A stretch of 64,000 nucleotides of DNA from Embleya sp040605455 (GCF_040605455.1 NZ_JBEXCV010000030.1:6376-70375); one strand, 5' to 3'; counted from the stretch's first letter, positions 43,821-52,639 are shown. Numbers and translations are program-made. Notes: generated by a model from the letters alone, not told the origin.

Positions 43821-44771
43821 TCAAGCCCACAACTGACCCTGCAGGCCCTCGACCGCAGCCTCGGTGGTCTCGGCCGTGTAGATCCCGGTGGACAGATACT
43901 TCCATCCCGCGTCCGCGATCACGAACGCGATGTCCGCGGACTCGCCCGCCTTGACCGCCTTGCGCGCGATCCCGAGGGCCGCGTGCAGCACCGCGCCGGT
44001 CGAGATGCCCGCGAAGATGCCCTCCTTCGCCAGCAGTTCCCGGGTACGCCGAACCGCGTCGGCGGAGCCGACCGAGTAGCGCGTGGTCAGCACGTCGGCG
44101 TCGTACAACTCCGGCACAAAGCCCTCGTCCAGGTTGCGCAGGCCGTACACGACGTCGTCGTAGCGCGGTTCGGCCGCGACGATGGTCACGCCCGGAACCT
44201 TCTCCCGCAGGTAGCGGCCGACGCCCATCAGCGTGCCGGTGGTGCCCAGACCGGCCACGAAGTGGGTGATCGTCGGCAGGTCCTCGAGCAGCTCGGGCCC
44301 GGTCGTGGCGTAGTGCGCATCCGGGTTGGCCGAATTGCCGTACTGGTACAGCATCACCCAGTCGGGATTCTCGGCCGCGAGTTCCTTGGCCACCCGTACC
44401 GCGGTGTTGGAGCCGCCCGCCGCCGGCGACCCGATGATCCGTGCACCCCACATGCGCAGCAGCTCGCGGCGCTCCTCGGAGGTGTTCTCCGGCATCACGC
44501 AGACGATCCGGTAACCCTTGAGCTTGGCCGCCATCGCCAGCGCGATGCCGGTGTTGCCCGAGGTCGGCTCCAGGATGGTGCAGCCGGGGGTGAGCAGCCC
44601 GTCCCGCTCGGCCGCCTCGATCATGTGCAGGGCCGGGCGGTCCTTGATCGAACCGGTCGGGTTGCGGTCCTCGAGCTTGGCCCACACCCGCACGGTCGGT
44701 GACGGCGACAGATTCGGCAGACCGACCAACGGGGTGCGGCCCACCGAGTCGAGCAGCGATTCGTAGCGCAT
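43821..44771 (-). CDS. cysM: CysM-type cysteine synthase (O-phosphoserine/CysO-dependent)
   Basis: 316 residues; its ATG overlaps the cysO stop (TGATG). PLP motifs: the Schiff-base Lys in NPTGSIKDRPAL, phosphate-binding TSGNTGIALAMAA, VAGLGTTGTLMGVG and IFAGISTGAVLHAA. The adjacency to cysO and the JAMM protease gene identifies it as the CysM that uses CysO-thiocarboxylate as sulfur donor, as established for M. tuberculosis Rv1336. It makes CysO-cysteine, from which the JAMM protease (Mec) releases cysteine. Confidence 0.94.
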   Translation of the reverse strand: MRYESLLDSVGRTPLVGLPNLSPSPTVRVWAKLEDRNPTGSIKDRPALHMIEAAERDGLLTPGCTILEPTSGNTGIALAMAAKLKGYRIVCVMPENTSEERRELLRMWGARIIGSPAAGGSNTAVRVAKELAAENPDWVMLYQYGNSANPDAHYATTGPELLEDLPTITHFVAGLGTTGTLMGVGRYLREKVPGVTIVAAEPRYDDVVYGLRNLDEGFVPELYDADVLTTRYSVGSADAVRRTRELLAKEGIFAGISTGAVLHAALGIARKAVKAGESADIAFVIADAGWKYLSTGIYTAETTEAAVEGLQGQLWA

Positions 44772-45052
44772 CAGATCGAGCCGCCGGCGACCGCCGGAAG
44801 AATGGTGACCGTGTCGCCGTCGTCCAGCTTGGTGGTGAGCCCGCCGGTGAACCGCACGTCCTCGTCGTTGAGGTAGACGTTGACGAAGCGGCGCAGTTCG
44901 CCGTTCTCTTCCACCAGGCGGGCGCGCACGCCCGGGTGCCGGGCCTCCAGGTCGACCAGCAGGTCGGCGATCGTGTCGCCGGAGCCGGGTACGGCCTTGG
45001 CGCCGTCGGTGTAGGTGCGAAGGATGGTCGGGATGCGGACCTCGATGGCCAT
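44771..45052 (-). CDS. cysO: CysO-type ubiquitin-like sulfur carrier
   Basis: 93 residues from an ATG at 45052. MoaD/ThiS beta-grasp fold with IEVRIPTILRTYTDGAKAVP, RRFVNVYLNDEDVRFTGGLT and DGDTVTILPAVAGGSI at the end. The functional terminus in this family is Gly-Gly carrying a thiocarboxylate. Here two residues (Ser-Ile) follow GG, so C-terminal processing would be needed. The gene is preceded by a Cys leader peptide and overlaps cysM. Confidence 0.92.
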   Translation of the reverse strand: MAIEVRIPTILRTYTDGAKAVPGSGDTIADLLVDLEARHPGVRARLVEENGELRRFVNVYLNDEDVRFTGGLTTKLDDGDTVTILPAVAGGSI

Positions 45053-45230
45053 GGATGCGCTCCTCTGGTGGTGACTCGAACGGAGAGAACGCAGTCCGGA
45101 CGCGGGCCGCGCCCCGGCCGCTCCGGCGGAGACGGTGGAGACCGTGGGGGCGGGGGGATCGTTCGCATGCGCCGGTGCTGCGGGCTTGCCTGCTGCCTGG
45201 GGTGCCTGGGGTGCCGATCCGAAAGCGGGA

Positions 45231-45308
45231 TCAGCCCACGCGCGCAGCGCGACAGAGGGCGCTGGAGAGTCGGCACAGATCGACGTGCAGGCGCGCGACG
45301 AGAAGCAC
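45231..45308 (-). CDS. cysteine-pathway leader peptide
   Basis: A short frame beginning GTG at 45308 (or at 45329, with GGAAG nearby) and ending TGA at 45233-45231, 178 bases upstream of cysO. It reads LLVARLHVDLCRLSSALCRA, which matches the widespread actinobacterial leader peptide 'HVDLCRLSSALCR' found ahead of sulfur/cysteine genes. Two Cys codons sit in a short window, so ribosome stalling when Cys-tRNA is scarce could control the downstream cysO-cysM transcript by attenuation or re-initiation. Assignment rests on recognition of the motif; the start codon is uncertain. Confidence 0.7.
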   Translation of the reverse strand: MLLVARLHVDLCRLSSALCRAARVG

Positions 45309-45553
45309 GCCCGGGGCACCGCCCGGCACCGCTTCCGTCGTATTCACGCCCGCATAACGCATATGGTCATGCTAGCCATTCCCCCGGTCCGCTCCGATGT
45401 GATCTCGCATACCGGAACAGGCCATACCGACAGGTGAGACGCGGCGATCGCGAACGCCCACCATATCGGTCACACTCTCCCGAATCACCCGACCCGCGAA
45501 GCCGCCGACCGGATCAACCGGGCGGCGTCGGCCCGGAGCGTCGGCCCACCGGA

Positions 45554-45967
45554 TCAATATGCCTCCACCACGCTGACCTCCTCCTCGGTGATCACCCCGT
45601 CGACGATCCGGTACGACCGGAACTCGTACGTCTCCTCGTCCCGCGTCGACACCAGCACGTAGTGCGCGTTGGGCTCGGACGCGTACGACACGTCCGTGCG
45701 CGACGGGTACGCCTCGGTCGCGGTGTGCGAGTGGTAGACGATCACCGGCTCCTCGTCGCGGTCGTCCATCTCCCGGTAGAGCTTGAACAGGTCGGCCGAG
45801 TCGAACTCGTAGAACGTGGGCGACCGCGCGGCGTTGAGCATCGGGATGAACCGCTCGGGGCGGTCGGTGCCCTCGGGCCCGGCAACGACGCCGCACGCCT
45901 CGTCGGGGTGGTCGGCGCGGGCGTGGGCGACGATCCGATCGCGCAGGGCTGCGGTGATGGTGAGCAT
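45554..45967 (-). CDS. mec: JAMM/MPN metalloprotease Mec
   Basis: 137 residues from an ATG at 45967. The JAMM zinc motif is complete: an upstream Glu in PDEACGVVAGPE and VYHSHTATEAYPSRTD (HxHx7SxxD). In M. tuberculosis the orthologue Rv1334 (Mec+) cleaves cysteine from the CysO-cysteine adduct and so completes this cysteine route. Gene order mec-cysO-cysM is conserved; here a leader peptide separates mec from cysO by about 250 bases. Confidence 0.94.
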   Translation of the reverse strand: MLTITAALRDRIVAHARADHPDEACGVVAGPEGTDRPERFIPMLNAARSPTFYEFDSADLFKLYREMDDRDEEPVIVYHSHTATEAYPSRTDVSYASEPNAHYVLVSTRDEETYEFRSYRIVDGVITEEEVSVVEAY

Positions 45968-46039
45968 GCCCCGAGCGTACTGAGCGCCTCCCGGACCCGC
46001 GCGACACCTCGGCCCCACCGCCCGTGACCCGGCCGCGGA

Positions 46040-47449
46040 TCAGATCTTCATCGGCTTCCCGCGCCGCGCCGGGATGTATGCCGCCACCAGGAACACCACC
46101 CAGATCGGCACCACGTACAACGCGATCCTGGTGTCCGCGGAGAACCCGAGCAGGACCACCACCATCGCCAGGAAGGCCAGCACCACCCAGCCCGTGTACG
46201 GCGCACCCGGCATCCGGAACCCGTGCCCCTCCAGCCGACCCCGGTCCACCGCACGCCGGTAGCGCATCTGGCAGGCGACGATCATCCCCCACGTCCACAG
46301 CGCACCCACGGTGGCCACCGAGGTGATGTACATGAACGCCTTGTCCGGCACCAGCGCGTTGATCAGTACGCCGGCGCCCATCACGATCGCCGACACGGTG
46401 ATCGCCATCGCGGGCACCCGATGCGAGCTGAGCCTGCTCACCTGCGGCGGTGCCTGCCCCTCGACGGCGAGCGTGCGCAACATCCGGCCGGTCGAGTACA
46501 GACCCGAGTTGCACGAGGACAGCGCGGCGGTGAGCACGACGAAGTTGATGATCGCGGCCGCGGCCGGGATGCCCACCCGGTCGAAGACCAGCACGAACGG
46601 GCTCTCCTTGGCGTGGAAGTCGGTCCACGGCGCGAGCGACAGGATGATCACCAGGGCGCCGATGTAGAACAGCCCGATCCGGAACGGGATGGTGTTGATC
46701 GCGCGCGGCAGCACCCGCTCCGGCTCCTGCGCCTCGCCGGCGGTGACCCCGACCAGTTCGACGCCCAGGAAGGCGAACATCACGATCTGGAGCACCATCA
46801 ACGTCTCGCCGACGCCGTTGGGCGCGAACCCGCCGTCCGACCACAGGTGCGAGACGGACGCCTGGTCGCCGGCCTCGCCGAAGCCGAACATCAGCACGCC
46901 GATGCCGACCAGGATCATCCCGATGATCGCGGTCACCTTGATCATCGAGAACCAGAACTCGAACTCGCCGAACAGCTTGACCGAGATCAGGTTGGCGGCG
47001 AACAGCACGACCAGGACCACCAGCGCGGTGACCCACTGCGGAATCGAGGGCCACCAGTACTGCACATAGACGCCCGCTGCGGTGATCTCGGCCATCCCGG
47101 TGACCACCCACATCACCCAGTACGTCCAGCCGGTCACGAAGCCGGCGAACGGCCCGAAGAACTCCCGGGCGTACTCGGCGAAGCTGCCCGCCACCGGGCG
47201 ATACATCAGCAGTTCGCCCAGCGCGCGCATGACGAAGAAGATCAGTACGCCGGCCACCGCGTAGGCCGCGATCAGCGAAGGTCCGGCCTTCTCGATCGCA
47301 CCACCCGCGCCCAGGAAGAGCCCGGTGCCGATCGCGCCGCCGATCGCGATCATCTGGATCTGGCGGCTGTCGAGTCCCCGTTCGTACCCTTCTGTGTCGA
47401 CACTCGGTTCGGCCGTACTCGCGTTCGATTCGGCCTCGGTGTCCGTCAT
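46040..47449 (-). CDS. APC-family amino acid permease
   Basis: 469 residues from an ATG behind GGGAGA; an extension to 47488 is rejected because it crosses the inverted repeat. Twelve membrane segments. The consensus AIGGAIGTGLFLGAGGAIEK (substrate-binding loop of helix 1), FAEYAREFFGPFAGFVTGWTYW and the AEVxQ-like TAGEAQEPERVLPRAINTIP place it in the AAT/APC group with CycA (D-Ala/D-Ser/Gly), GabP and AnsP. Substrate specificity is not readable. It lies between mec and DUF2017, a place in which M. tuberculosis has a peptidase (Rv1333) instead. Confidence 0.88.
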   Translation of the reverse strand: MTDTEAESNASTAEPSVDTEGYERGLDSRQIQMIAIGGAIGTGLFLGAGGAIEKAGPSLIAAYAVAGVLIFFVMRALGELLMYRPVAGSFAEYAREFFGPFAGFVTGWTYWVMWVVTGMAEITAAGVYVQYWWPSIPQWVTALVVLVVLFAANLISVKLFGEFEFWFSMIKVTAIIGMILVGIGVLMFGFGEAGDQASVSHLWSDGGFAPNGVGETLMVLQIVMFAFLGVELVGVTAGEAQEPERVLPRAINTIPFRIGLFYIGALVIILSLAPWTDFHAKESPFVLVFDRVGIPAAAAIINFVVLTAALSSCNSGLYSTGRMLRTLAVEGQAPPQVSRLSSHRVPAMAITVSAIVMGAGVLINALVPDKAFMYITSVATVGALWTWGMIVACQMRYRRAVDRGRLEGHGFRMPGAPYTGWVVLAFLAMVVVLLGFSADTRIALYVVPIWVVFLVAAYIPARRGKPMKI

Positions 47450-47460
47450 GATGTCTCCCG

Positions 47461-47492
47461 TTCGTTGGTACGCAGGCCGTATTACCAACGAA
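47461..47492. promoter_or_regulatory. 10-bp inverted repeat before the permease
   Basis: TTCGTTGGTA-N12-TACCAACGAA, perfect, ending 12 bases upstream of the permease ATG, so it would overlap the leader. It may be an operator or a 5' hairpin that masks the ribosome-binding site. Confidence 0.6.
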
Positions 47493-47644
47493 CACGAGGG
47501 GAAACCCGGATTCCGATCGATCCGGCGTGTCCCTTTTCGACGGATACACCGCGATCACCGGTGCGCACCACACGGCCTCGACCGCGACTTCGCGCTGTGC
47601 GGCCCCGGGCCCGCCGCAGCGCCGCGTGCCCGGCACACCGATCG

Positions 47645-48244
47645 CTACAGCGCGTCGAGCAACGAGTCCTGCAATCCGCCCAGCCAGTGGAAGACCGCGA
47701 ACAGCCAGCGCCGCGGATCGTCGTCGGCCAGCTTGGCCTCGAACGCCTCCATGTCCTCGGTGACTTCGAGCCGGGTGCCGATCACCAGACGCAGGTCGTT
47801 GAGCGTGCCCAGCCAGGCCTGCACGCCCTGTGGGTCGAGCACGACGCGGTGTTCGCCGCCCTGCACGCGCAACTCCTCGGCGTCCGCCGGTTCGGTCAGG
47901 TCGACCAACTCGGCCAGGTCGGCCAGCACGATCCGCGCGTTGTCCCGCTTGCGCAGCCGCAGGTCGGTCTCGGTGTAGCGGCGGAACTCGGCCGCCGCCT
48001 CGGCGTCCTCGGCGTAGGCGTCCGGCAGCAGCCGGGCCAGCGCGGGGTCGTCGGGGGTGACCGGCGCGTCGGTCGAACCGAGCCCGGTCAGGCCCAGCTC
48101 GGCGGCCAGCGGATCGGTCGCGTCATCGTCGGGCGAGACCATCTCCACCAGTTGACCGCACAGATCGGCCAGCACTCGCACGTGCATGTCCTCCAGGACG
48201 ATCTCCGGTCGACCCGAGCGTCCGCGCATGAAGAGGCCGTTCAC
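47645..48244 (-). CDS. DUF2017 protein
   Basis: 199 residues from a GTG. The C-terminal part HRVVLDPQGVQAWLGTLNDLRLVIGTRLEV is the DUF2017 core, shared with Rv1332. An Asp/Glu-rich N-terminal half, no membrane segments. It is the standard neighbour of clpS in actinobacteria; function unknown, suspected to relate to ClpS/ClpC-dependent proteolysis. Confidence 0.9.
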   Translation of the reverse strand: MNGLFMRGRSGRPEIVLEDMHVRVLADLCGQLVEMVSPDDDATDPLAAELGLTGLGSTDAPVTPDDPALARLLPDAYAEDAEAAAEFRRYTETDLRLRKRDNARIVLADLAELVDLTEPADAEELRVQGGEHRVVLDPQGVQAWLGTLNDLRLVIGTRLEVTEDMEAFEAKLADDDPRRWLFAVFHWLGGLQDSLLDAL

Positions 48245-48301
48245 AGGCTGTGCAACTCCCGGAGAGTGTGGGGCGGGAACCGGAGGGGCCGGCGGGACGA
48301 G

Positions 48302-48337
48302 CGAACCGAGCGAATCGAGCGAATCGAGCGAATCGAG
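48302..48337. repeat. 9-bp tandem repeat
   Basis: CGAACCGAG then three CGAATCGAG units between clpS and the DUF2017 gene, ending 9 bases before the clpS stop. Simple repeat with possible copy-number variation. Confidence 0.85.
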
Positions 48338-48346
48338 TGAGTGTCA

Positions 48347-48634
48347 CTAGTCGTGCTGAATGGTGGCCCACAGGCCGAAGCCGTGCATCGCGGTGGTGTC
48401 CCGCTCCATCTCCTCGCGCGTCCCCGCCGAAACCACGGCCCGACCCTTGTTGTGCACGTCGTGCATGAGCTTCTCGGCCTTCTTCTTCGGATAGCCGAAG
48501 TAGGACTGGAAGACGTAGGTCACGTACGACATCAAGTTGATCGGGTCGTTCCAGACGATGCACACCCAAGGGGTCTCCGCCCGGACGTCCTCGTCGGGCT
48601 TCTGCTTCTCGACCTCGATGGGAGCGACACTCAT
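48347..48634 (-). CDS. clpS: ATP-dependent protease adaptor ClpS
   Basis: 95 residues from an ATG at 48634. PWVCIVWNDPINLMSYVTYV carries the N-end-rule binding pocket residues (ND and M), followed by FGYPKKKAEKLMHDVHNKGR and GLWATIQHD. ClpS delivers N-degron substrates to ClpC/ClpA. Operon with DUF2017; the gap contains the 9-bp tandem repeat. Confidence 0.96.
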   Translation of the reverse strand: MSVAPIEVEKQKPDEDVRAETPWVCIVWNDPINLMSYVTYVFQSYFGYPKKKAEKLMHDVHNKGRAVVSAGTREEMERDTTAMHGFGLWATIQHD

Positions 48635-48750
48635 GGGTCCCATGCTGCCATCCGGGCTGAGCCCGGGCGAACCGGCTCGACGAGAGCGATCGGGCCCGGA
48701 TGTGACCCGGGGCGTACCCGTCACCCCTCCCGTACGGCAAAATCCCGCCC

Positions 48751-49683
48751 ATGTCCTCTGCACCCGCACCGGGTTGGTACCCGGATCCGGAGATCACCGG
48801 CCACATCCGTTACTGGGACGGCGGTGCCTGGGTGCCGGACAGCAGTCGGCCGGCCGAGGAACCCGGCCGGCCCGCCGCCGAACAACCGGACCGGGACGCA
48901 CAGTCCGACACCCCCGAGGCGATCGAGCAGGGCGGCCGGGTGATCCGAGGCGAGGTGCTGTCCGCGCGTACCGGCGGGTTGTACGACATGTCCTCGACGG
49001 GCATGTACGCACCGCCGCCGACCACCGCGCCCGGACCCGCCGGCCCGAACGACGCGGGTGCGGCACATTCCGGCCCGACCGGTCCCACCGGCCCGACGCC
49101 CGGCACGACCCCGTCGGACGCCGGGGTGCCGCCGCAGCGCGCGGCCGAGGAGCCGGGTCCGTGGCGACCGGTCCAGGCCGACATCTTCGGCAGCAACGAG
49201 CGACGTCCGGCGAACCTGGGTCGGCGACTGCTCGCCCGGATCGCCGACGCGCTGGTGCCGCTCGCGGCCGGTGTCGCGGTCGGCATCCCGCTCGTCCCGG
49301 ACGCGATCGAGCACATCCGCGACAAGATCGACCGGGCCCGCTACGAGGGCCGCGACACCACCATCTGGCTGATCGACGGCACCACCGGAACCGCGCTCGC
49401 CGTGGTGCTCGGCACCGTGCTCGTGGCCGCACTGCTGTACGAGGCGCTGCCCACCTGGAAGTGGGGCCGCTCGCTCGGCAAGACCCTGTTCGGCCTGCGT
49501 GTAGCCGATCTGGACAGCCACGACACCCCGTCACTGTGGCAGTCGGTGCGGCGATGGTTGGCGCTCTACGTCCCGGGCGTGTTCGTGGTCGGGGTGTTCG
49601 GCGCGCTGTGGGGGCTGTTCGACCGGCCGTGGCGACAGGGGTTGCACGACAAGGCGGCACGCACGTTCGTCGCCCGGGACTGA
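48751..49683 (+). CDS. RDD-family membrane protein with DUF2510 N-terminus
   Basis: 310 residues from an ATG. An N-terminal DUF2510-like zone (PAPGWYPDPEITGHIRYWDG), a long Pro/Thr/Gly-rich linker (to about residue 140), and a C-terminal RDD domain with LGRRLLARIADALVPLAAGV, SLGKTLFGLRVADL and FDRPWRQGLHDKAARTFV. RDD proteins are small multi-pass proteins that may transport Na+/H+ or organise the envelope; function in actinobacteria unclear. Divergent from clpS. Confidence 0.9.
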   Translation: MSSAPAPGWYPDPEITGHIRYWDGGAWVPDSSRPAEEPGRPAAEQPDRDAQSDTPEAIEQGGRVIRGEVLSARTGGLYDMSSTGMYAPPPTTAPGPAGPNDAGAAHSGPTGPTGPTPGTTPSDAGVPPQRAAEEPGPWRPVQADIFGSNERRPANLGRRLLARIADALVPLAAGVAVGIPLVPDAIEHIRDKIDRARYEGRDTTIWLIDGTTGTALAVVLGTVLVAALLYEALPTWKWGRSLGKTLFGLRVADLDSHDTPSLWQSVRRWLALYVPGVFVVGVFGALWGLFDRPWRQGLHDKAARTFVARD

Positions 49684-49815
49684 GCGGCACCTGTCGCTCG
49701 GCGCCGTCACCAGTCCCCCGCCCCATCCACCACCCGTCACCCATACAGACGCGACACGCCCTGGTTGCCGGACACGTCACGCTTACGTCAGCCTTTGTCC
49801 GCTCTACTCAGATAT

Positions 49816-50472
49816 ATGACAGGTAATGCGCCACCTCCGCCGCCGGGCCCGTACGGTGACGACCCCTCGGGCAACCCATTCGGGCAGCAACCGCCGCCCG
49901 GTCAACCTCCGCCGGGGCAACCGCCGTACGGGCAGGACCCGACCGGGCAGTATCCCTACGGTCAGGGCGGCCCCCACGGTCAGGACCCCTCCTACGGCGC
50001 CGGTCCCGGGGGCGGGGGCGGCGGTTACGGCGCGAGCCCCACGCTCGGCAGTCCGCTGCGGCGACTGCTCGCGCGGATCATCGACAGCCTCATCGTCGGC
50101 GTGGTCGCGGGCCTGATCTCGTGGCCGGTCACCGACAACGACTACAACGACGTGTCGTTCGGCGCGCAGTTCACCTCGGGGCTGATCTTCTCGCTGCTGT
50201 ACTTCGTCTACGACGGCTTCCAACTCGACCGGTTCGGCCGCACGCTCGGCAAGCGGGCGTTGGGCATCCGGGTGGTGCGGGTGGCCGACGGCGGGCCCAT
50301 CAGTGGATCGATGGCATGGACCCGCGCCGGCGTATACACGTTGCCCTTGATCGTGCCCTGCGTGGGCACGATCTTCTGGCTGGTCAACGTGTTGTGGCAA
50401 TTCTGGGATCAGCCGTGGCACCAGTGTCTGCACGACAAGGCCGCTGGGACCACCGTCATCCGCGGGTCGTGA
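49816..50472 (+). CDS. RDD-family membrane protein
   Basis: 218 residues from an ATG at 49816 with no clear Shine-Dalgarno, so possibly leaderless or weakly translated. The first 80 residues are Pro/Gln/Gly-rich (SGNPFGQQPPPGQPPPGQPP). The RDD domain carries LRRLLARIIDSLIVGVVAGL, RFGRTLGKRALGIRVV and WDQPWHQCLHDKAAGTTVI. It is paralogous to the upstream gene (132 bases away). The 3' end overlaps the convergent 67-aa gene. Confidence 0.86.
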   Translation: MTGNAPPPPPGPYGDDPSGNPFGQQPPPGQPPPGQPPYGQDPTGQYPYGQGGPHGQDPSYGAGPGGGGGGYGASPTLGSPLRRLLARIIDSLIVGVVAGLISWPVTDNDYNDVSFGAQFTSGLIFSLLYFVYDGFQLDRFGRTLGKRALGIRVVRVADGGPISGSMAWTRAGVYTLPLIVPCVGTIFWLVNVLWQFWDQPWHQCLHDKAAGTTVIRGS

Positions 50473-50659
50473 ACCGGGACGGGTGATGCCGTGCGCGTAT
50501 GCCGAGCACTGCCGTCGTCGTGCCGAGCGCGACCCCGATGCCCATGGCGACGGCAGCTCCCGCCACGGTGCGCGGCTCCCAGGTCGCCAATAGTGAGACC
50601 GTCAAGACGATCGTGACGAATACGCCGTAGCCGAGTCGGAAGAAATCTCCTCTTGCCAC
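50456..50659 (-). CDS. small two-helix membrane protein (67 aa)
   Basis: GTG at 50659 with GGAGGT 8 bases upstream, a strong start. The product has two hydrophobic helices (GYGVFVTIVLTVSLLATW and VAGAAVAMGIGVALGTTTAV) and a basic C-terminus. Its last 17 bases overlap the convergent RDD gene. No family recognised; may be a regulatory partner of a membrane protein. Confidence 0.65.
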   Translation of the reverse strand: MARGDFFRLGYGVFVTIVLTVSLLATWEPRTVAGAAVAMGIGVALGTTTAVLGIRARHHPSRFTTRG

Positions 50660-50839
50660 GACGCACCACCTCCCCTGCACCCCTTTGTGCACGCCCCCCG
50701 CTCTCACGCTACTGCTCGACCGGCGCAATGTAACCATTCGATTGCGATCGGGATTTATCGGTCTCGACTCCGGGCACCTTCTCGCGACCGGCCGAAGCGG
50801 TGATTTCGCCCAGGAGCGCCCGAGATCCGGAGAGCCCAC

Positions 50840-52639
50840 GTGAACCCCAGGCACGTCACCCCTGCCGTCGTCGTCGCGCTGTGCGCACTGCTCGTCCTGT
50901 CCGCCGCACCGGCCGCGCCGAGCCGGGCAGCCGATGCCCCGCCCGAACACACCACCGACTCCGGGTCCTTCCTCGAACGCGACGACGACCTGCCGCATCC
51001 GTTCACCGAGCGACGCAGACAGCGGCGCGACGCGGCGGTGCAGGCGATCACCGAGAAGCCCGGACTCACCACGCGCACCGTGCCGGCGGGCAAGGCCGGC
51101 ATCGCGGAGGCCCGCCCGCCCGCCGACGCGCGGGTGTTCGTGATCCTGGTCGAGTTCGGCGATCGCCTCGACGCGCCGAACGGGCAGCGGCACAGCACCC
51201 GGCCGGGGCCTCGGCACGGCACGATCCCGGCGCCGGACCGGGCCCAGGACACCACGACGATGTGGCGATCGAGCTACGAACGCGACCACTACCGGGACCT
51301 GTTCTTCGGGCCGGGCACGGCCGCGCCCTCGCTGGCGTCGTACTACCGTCGCCAGTCCGCGGGCCGCTACTCGATCGACGGCGAGGTCGCCGACTGGGTC
51401 CGGGTGCCGTACAACGAGGCGCGCTACGGCAACGACGGGTGTGGCCGCAACGTGTGCCGGGACGTGTGGGATCTGGTCCGGGACGCGATGAAGGTCTGGT
51501 ACGACGGCCGATTGGCCCAGGGGCTGACCGCCGCGCAGGTCCGCGAGCAGCTGGCCTCGTTCGATCGGTGGGATCGGGACGACTTCGACGGCGACGGCGA
51601 CTTCGACGAGCCGGACGGCTACCTCGACAACGTGGAGATCGTGCACGCCGGCGTGGACAAGGCCCAGGGCGGCGGTGAACAGGGCCGGGGCGCGGTGTGG
51701 TCGCACCGGTGGTACGCGTACGCGGACCGGGTCGGCCGCACCGGTCCGGCGGCGAACCGGTCGGGCGGCACGCCGATCGGGGACTCCGGGATCTGGGTCG
51801 GCGACTACACGATGCAGTCGGAGAACGGCGGATTGGGCGTGATCGCACACGAGTTCGGGCACAATCTGGGCCTGCCGGATCTGTACGACCGGGGCAACTC
51901 GACGGACGGCCCGCCCGGATTCTGGTCGCTGATGGCCCTCGGCGGGTATCTCGGCGACGAGGACGGCGCGGGCTCGCTGCCGGGCTCGCTGTCCGCCTGG
52001 GACAAGCTGCAACTGGGCTGGTTGGACGTACGCGTCGTGGATCGCACCCGCAAGACCGTGGTCCAGCTCGCGCCGAACCAGTCCACCGGAGACCCGCAGG
52101 CACTGCTGATCCCGCTGCCGCCGCGGCGCGGCAGCGATGCGAAACGCTGGTACCTCGTGGAGAACCGGCAGTACGTCGGCGCCGACACCGCGCTCGTGGC
52201 CGGCCCGTACCAAATCACCTCCGGCAAGCGGTTGGCGACCCACTTCCCGTACGGCGAGGGCGTGCTGATCTGGCTGTGGGACACCTCGTACACCGACAAC
52301 GACGTGACCCGGCACCCCGGCGAAGGCCTGATCCTGCCGGTCGACATCCACCCGGCCCCGCTCCTGGACCCGAACGGCAAACCCCTGCCCACCCGATTCC
52401 AGACCGCCGACGCCGCGCTGACCGCCACGGACGAACGAACCTCCGCGATCAACCTGGGCCGCCTGGGCAACTTCCCATCCCGCCCCGGCGTCCCAACCTT
52501 CACCGACAGCACCGAATACTGGTCCGCCACAGCCCCCGACACCGGCGTAAAGACCCCCGACACAGGCACCAAAATCACTGTCGAAGGCCCCACCCGCACC
52601 GGCAACGCAACAAGACTCACAGTAGGCCCCACCCCCTGA
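50840..52639 (+). CDS. secreted M6-family metalloprotease (immune inhibitor A type)
   Basis: 599 residues from a GTG with CGGAGAG upstream. A signal peptide (AVVVALCALLVLSAAPAAPS) precedes a basic propeptide (ERRRQRRDAAVQ). The M6 peptidase domain shows ARVFVILVEFGDRLDAPNGQ and the zinc motif GVIAHEFGHNLGLPDLYDR (HExxH plus Asp). LGDEDGAGSLPGSLSAWDKLQLGW and a C-terminal beta domain follow. It is exported and probably degrades host or matrix proteins. The stop lies beside the GC-repeat array. Confidence 0.93.
   Translation: MNPRHVTPAVVVALCALLVLSAAPAAPSRAADAPPEHTTDSGSFLERDDDLPHPFTERRRQRRDAAVQAITEKPGLTTRTVPAGKAGIAEARPPADARVFVILVEFGDRLDAPNGQRHSTRPGPRHGTIPAPDRAQDTTTMWRSSYERDHYRDLFFGPGTAAPSLASYYRRQSAGRYSIDGEVADWVRVPYNEARYGNDGCGRNVCRDVWDLVRDAMKVWYDGRLAQGLTAAQVREQLASFDRWDRDDFDGDGDFDEPDGYLDNVEIVHAGVDKAQGGGEQGRGAVWSHRWYAYADRVGRTGPAANRSGGTPIGDSGIWVGDYTMQSENGGLGVIAHEFGHNLGLPDLYDRGNSTDGPPGFWSLMALGGYLGDEDGAGSLPGSLSAWDKLQLGWLDVRVVDRTRKTVVQLAPNQSTGDPQALLIPLPPRRGSDAKRWYLVENRQYVGADTALVAGPYQITSGKRLATHFPYGEGVLIWLWDTSYTDNDVTRHPGEGLILPVDIHPAPLLDPNGKPLPTRFQTADAALTATDERTSAINLGRLGNFPSRPGVPTFTDSTEYWSATAPDTGVKTPDTGTKITVEGPTRTGNATRLTVGPTP

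Noticed and set aside
43821..45276. 494-aa alternative frame over cysM and cysO
   Set aside because: Arg/Gly/His-rich shadow of the cysM/cysO frames, which carry the PLP and beta-grasp motifs.
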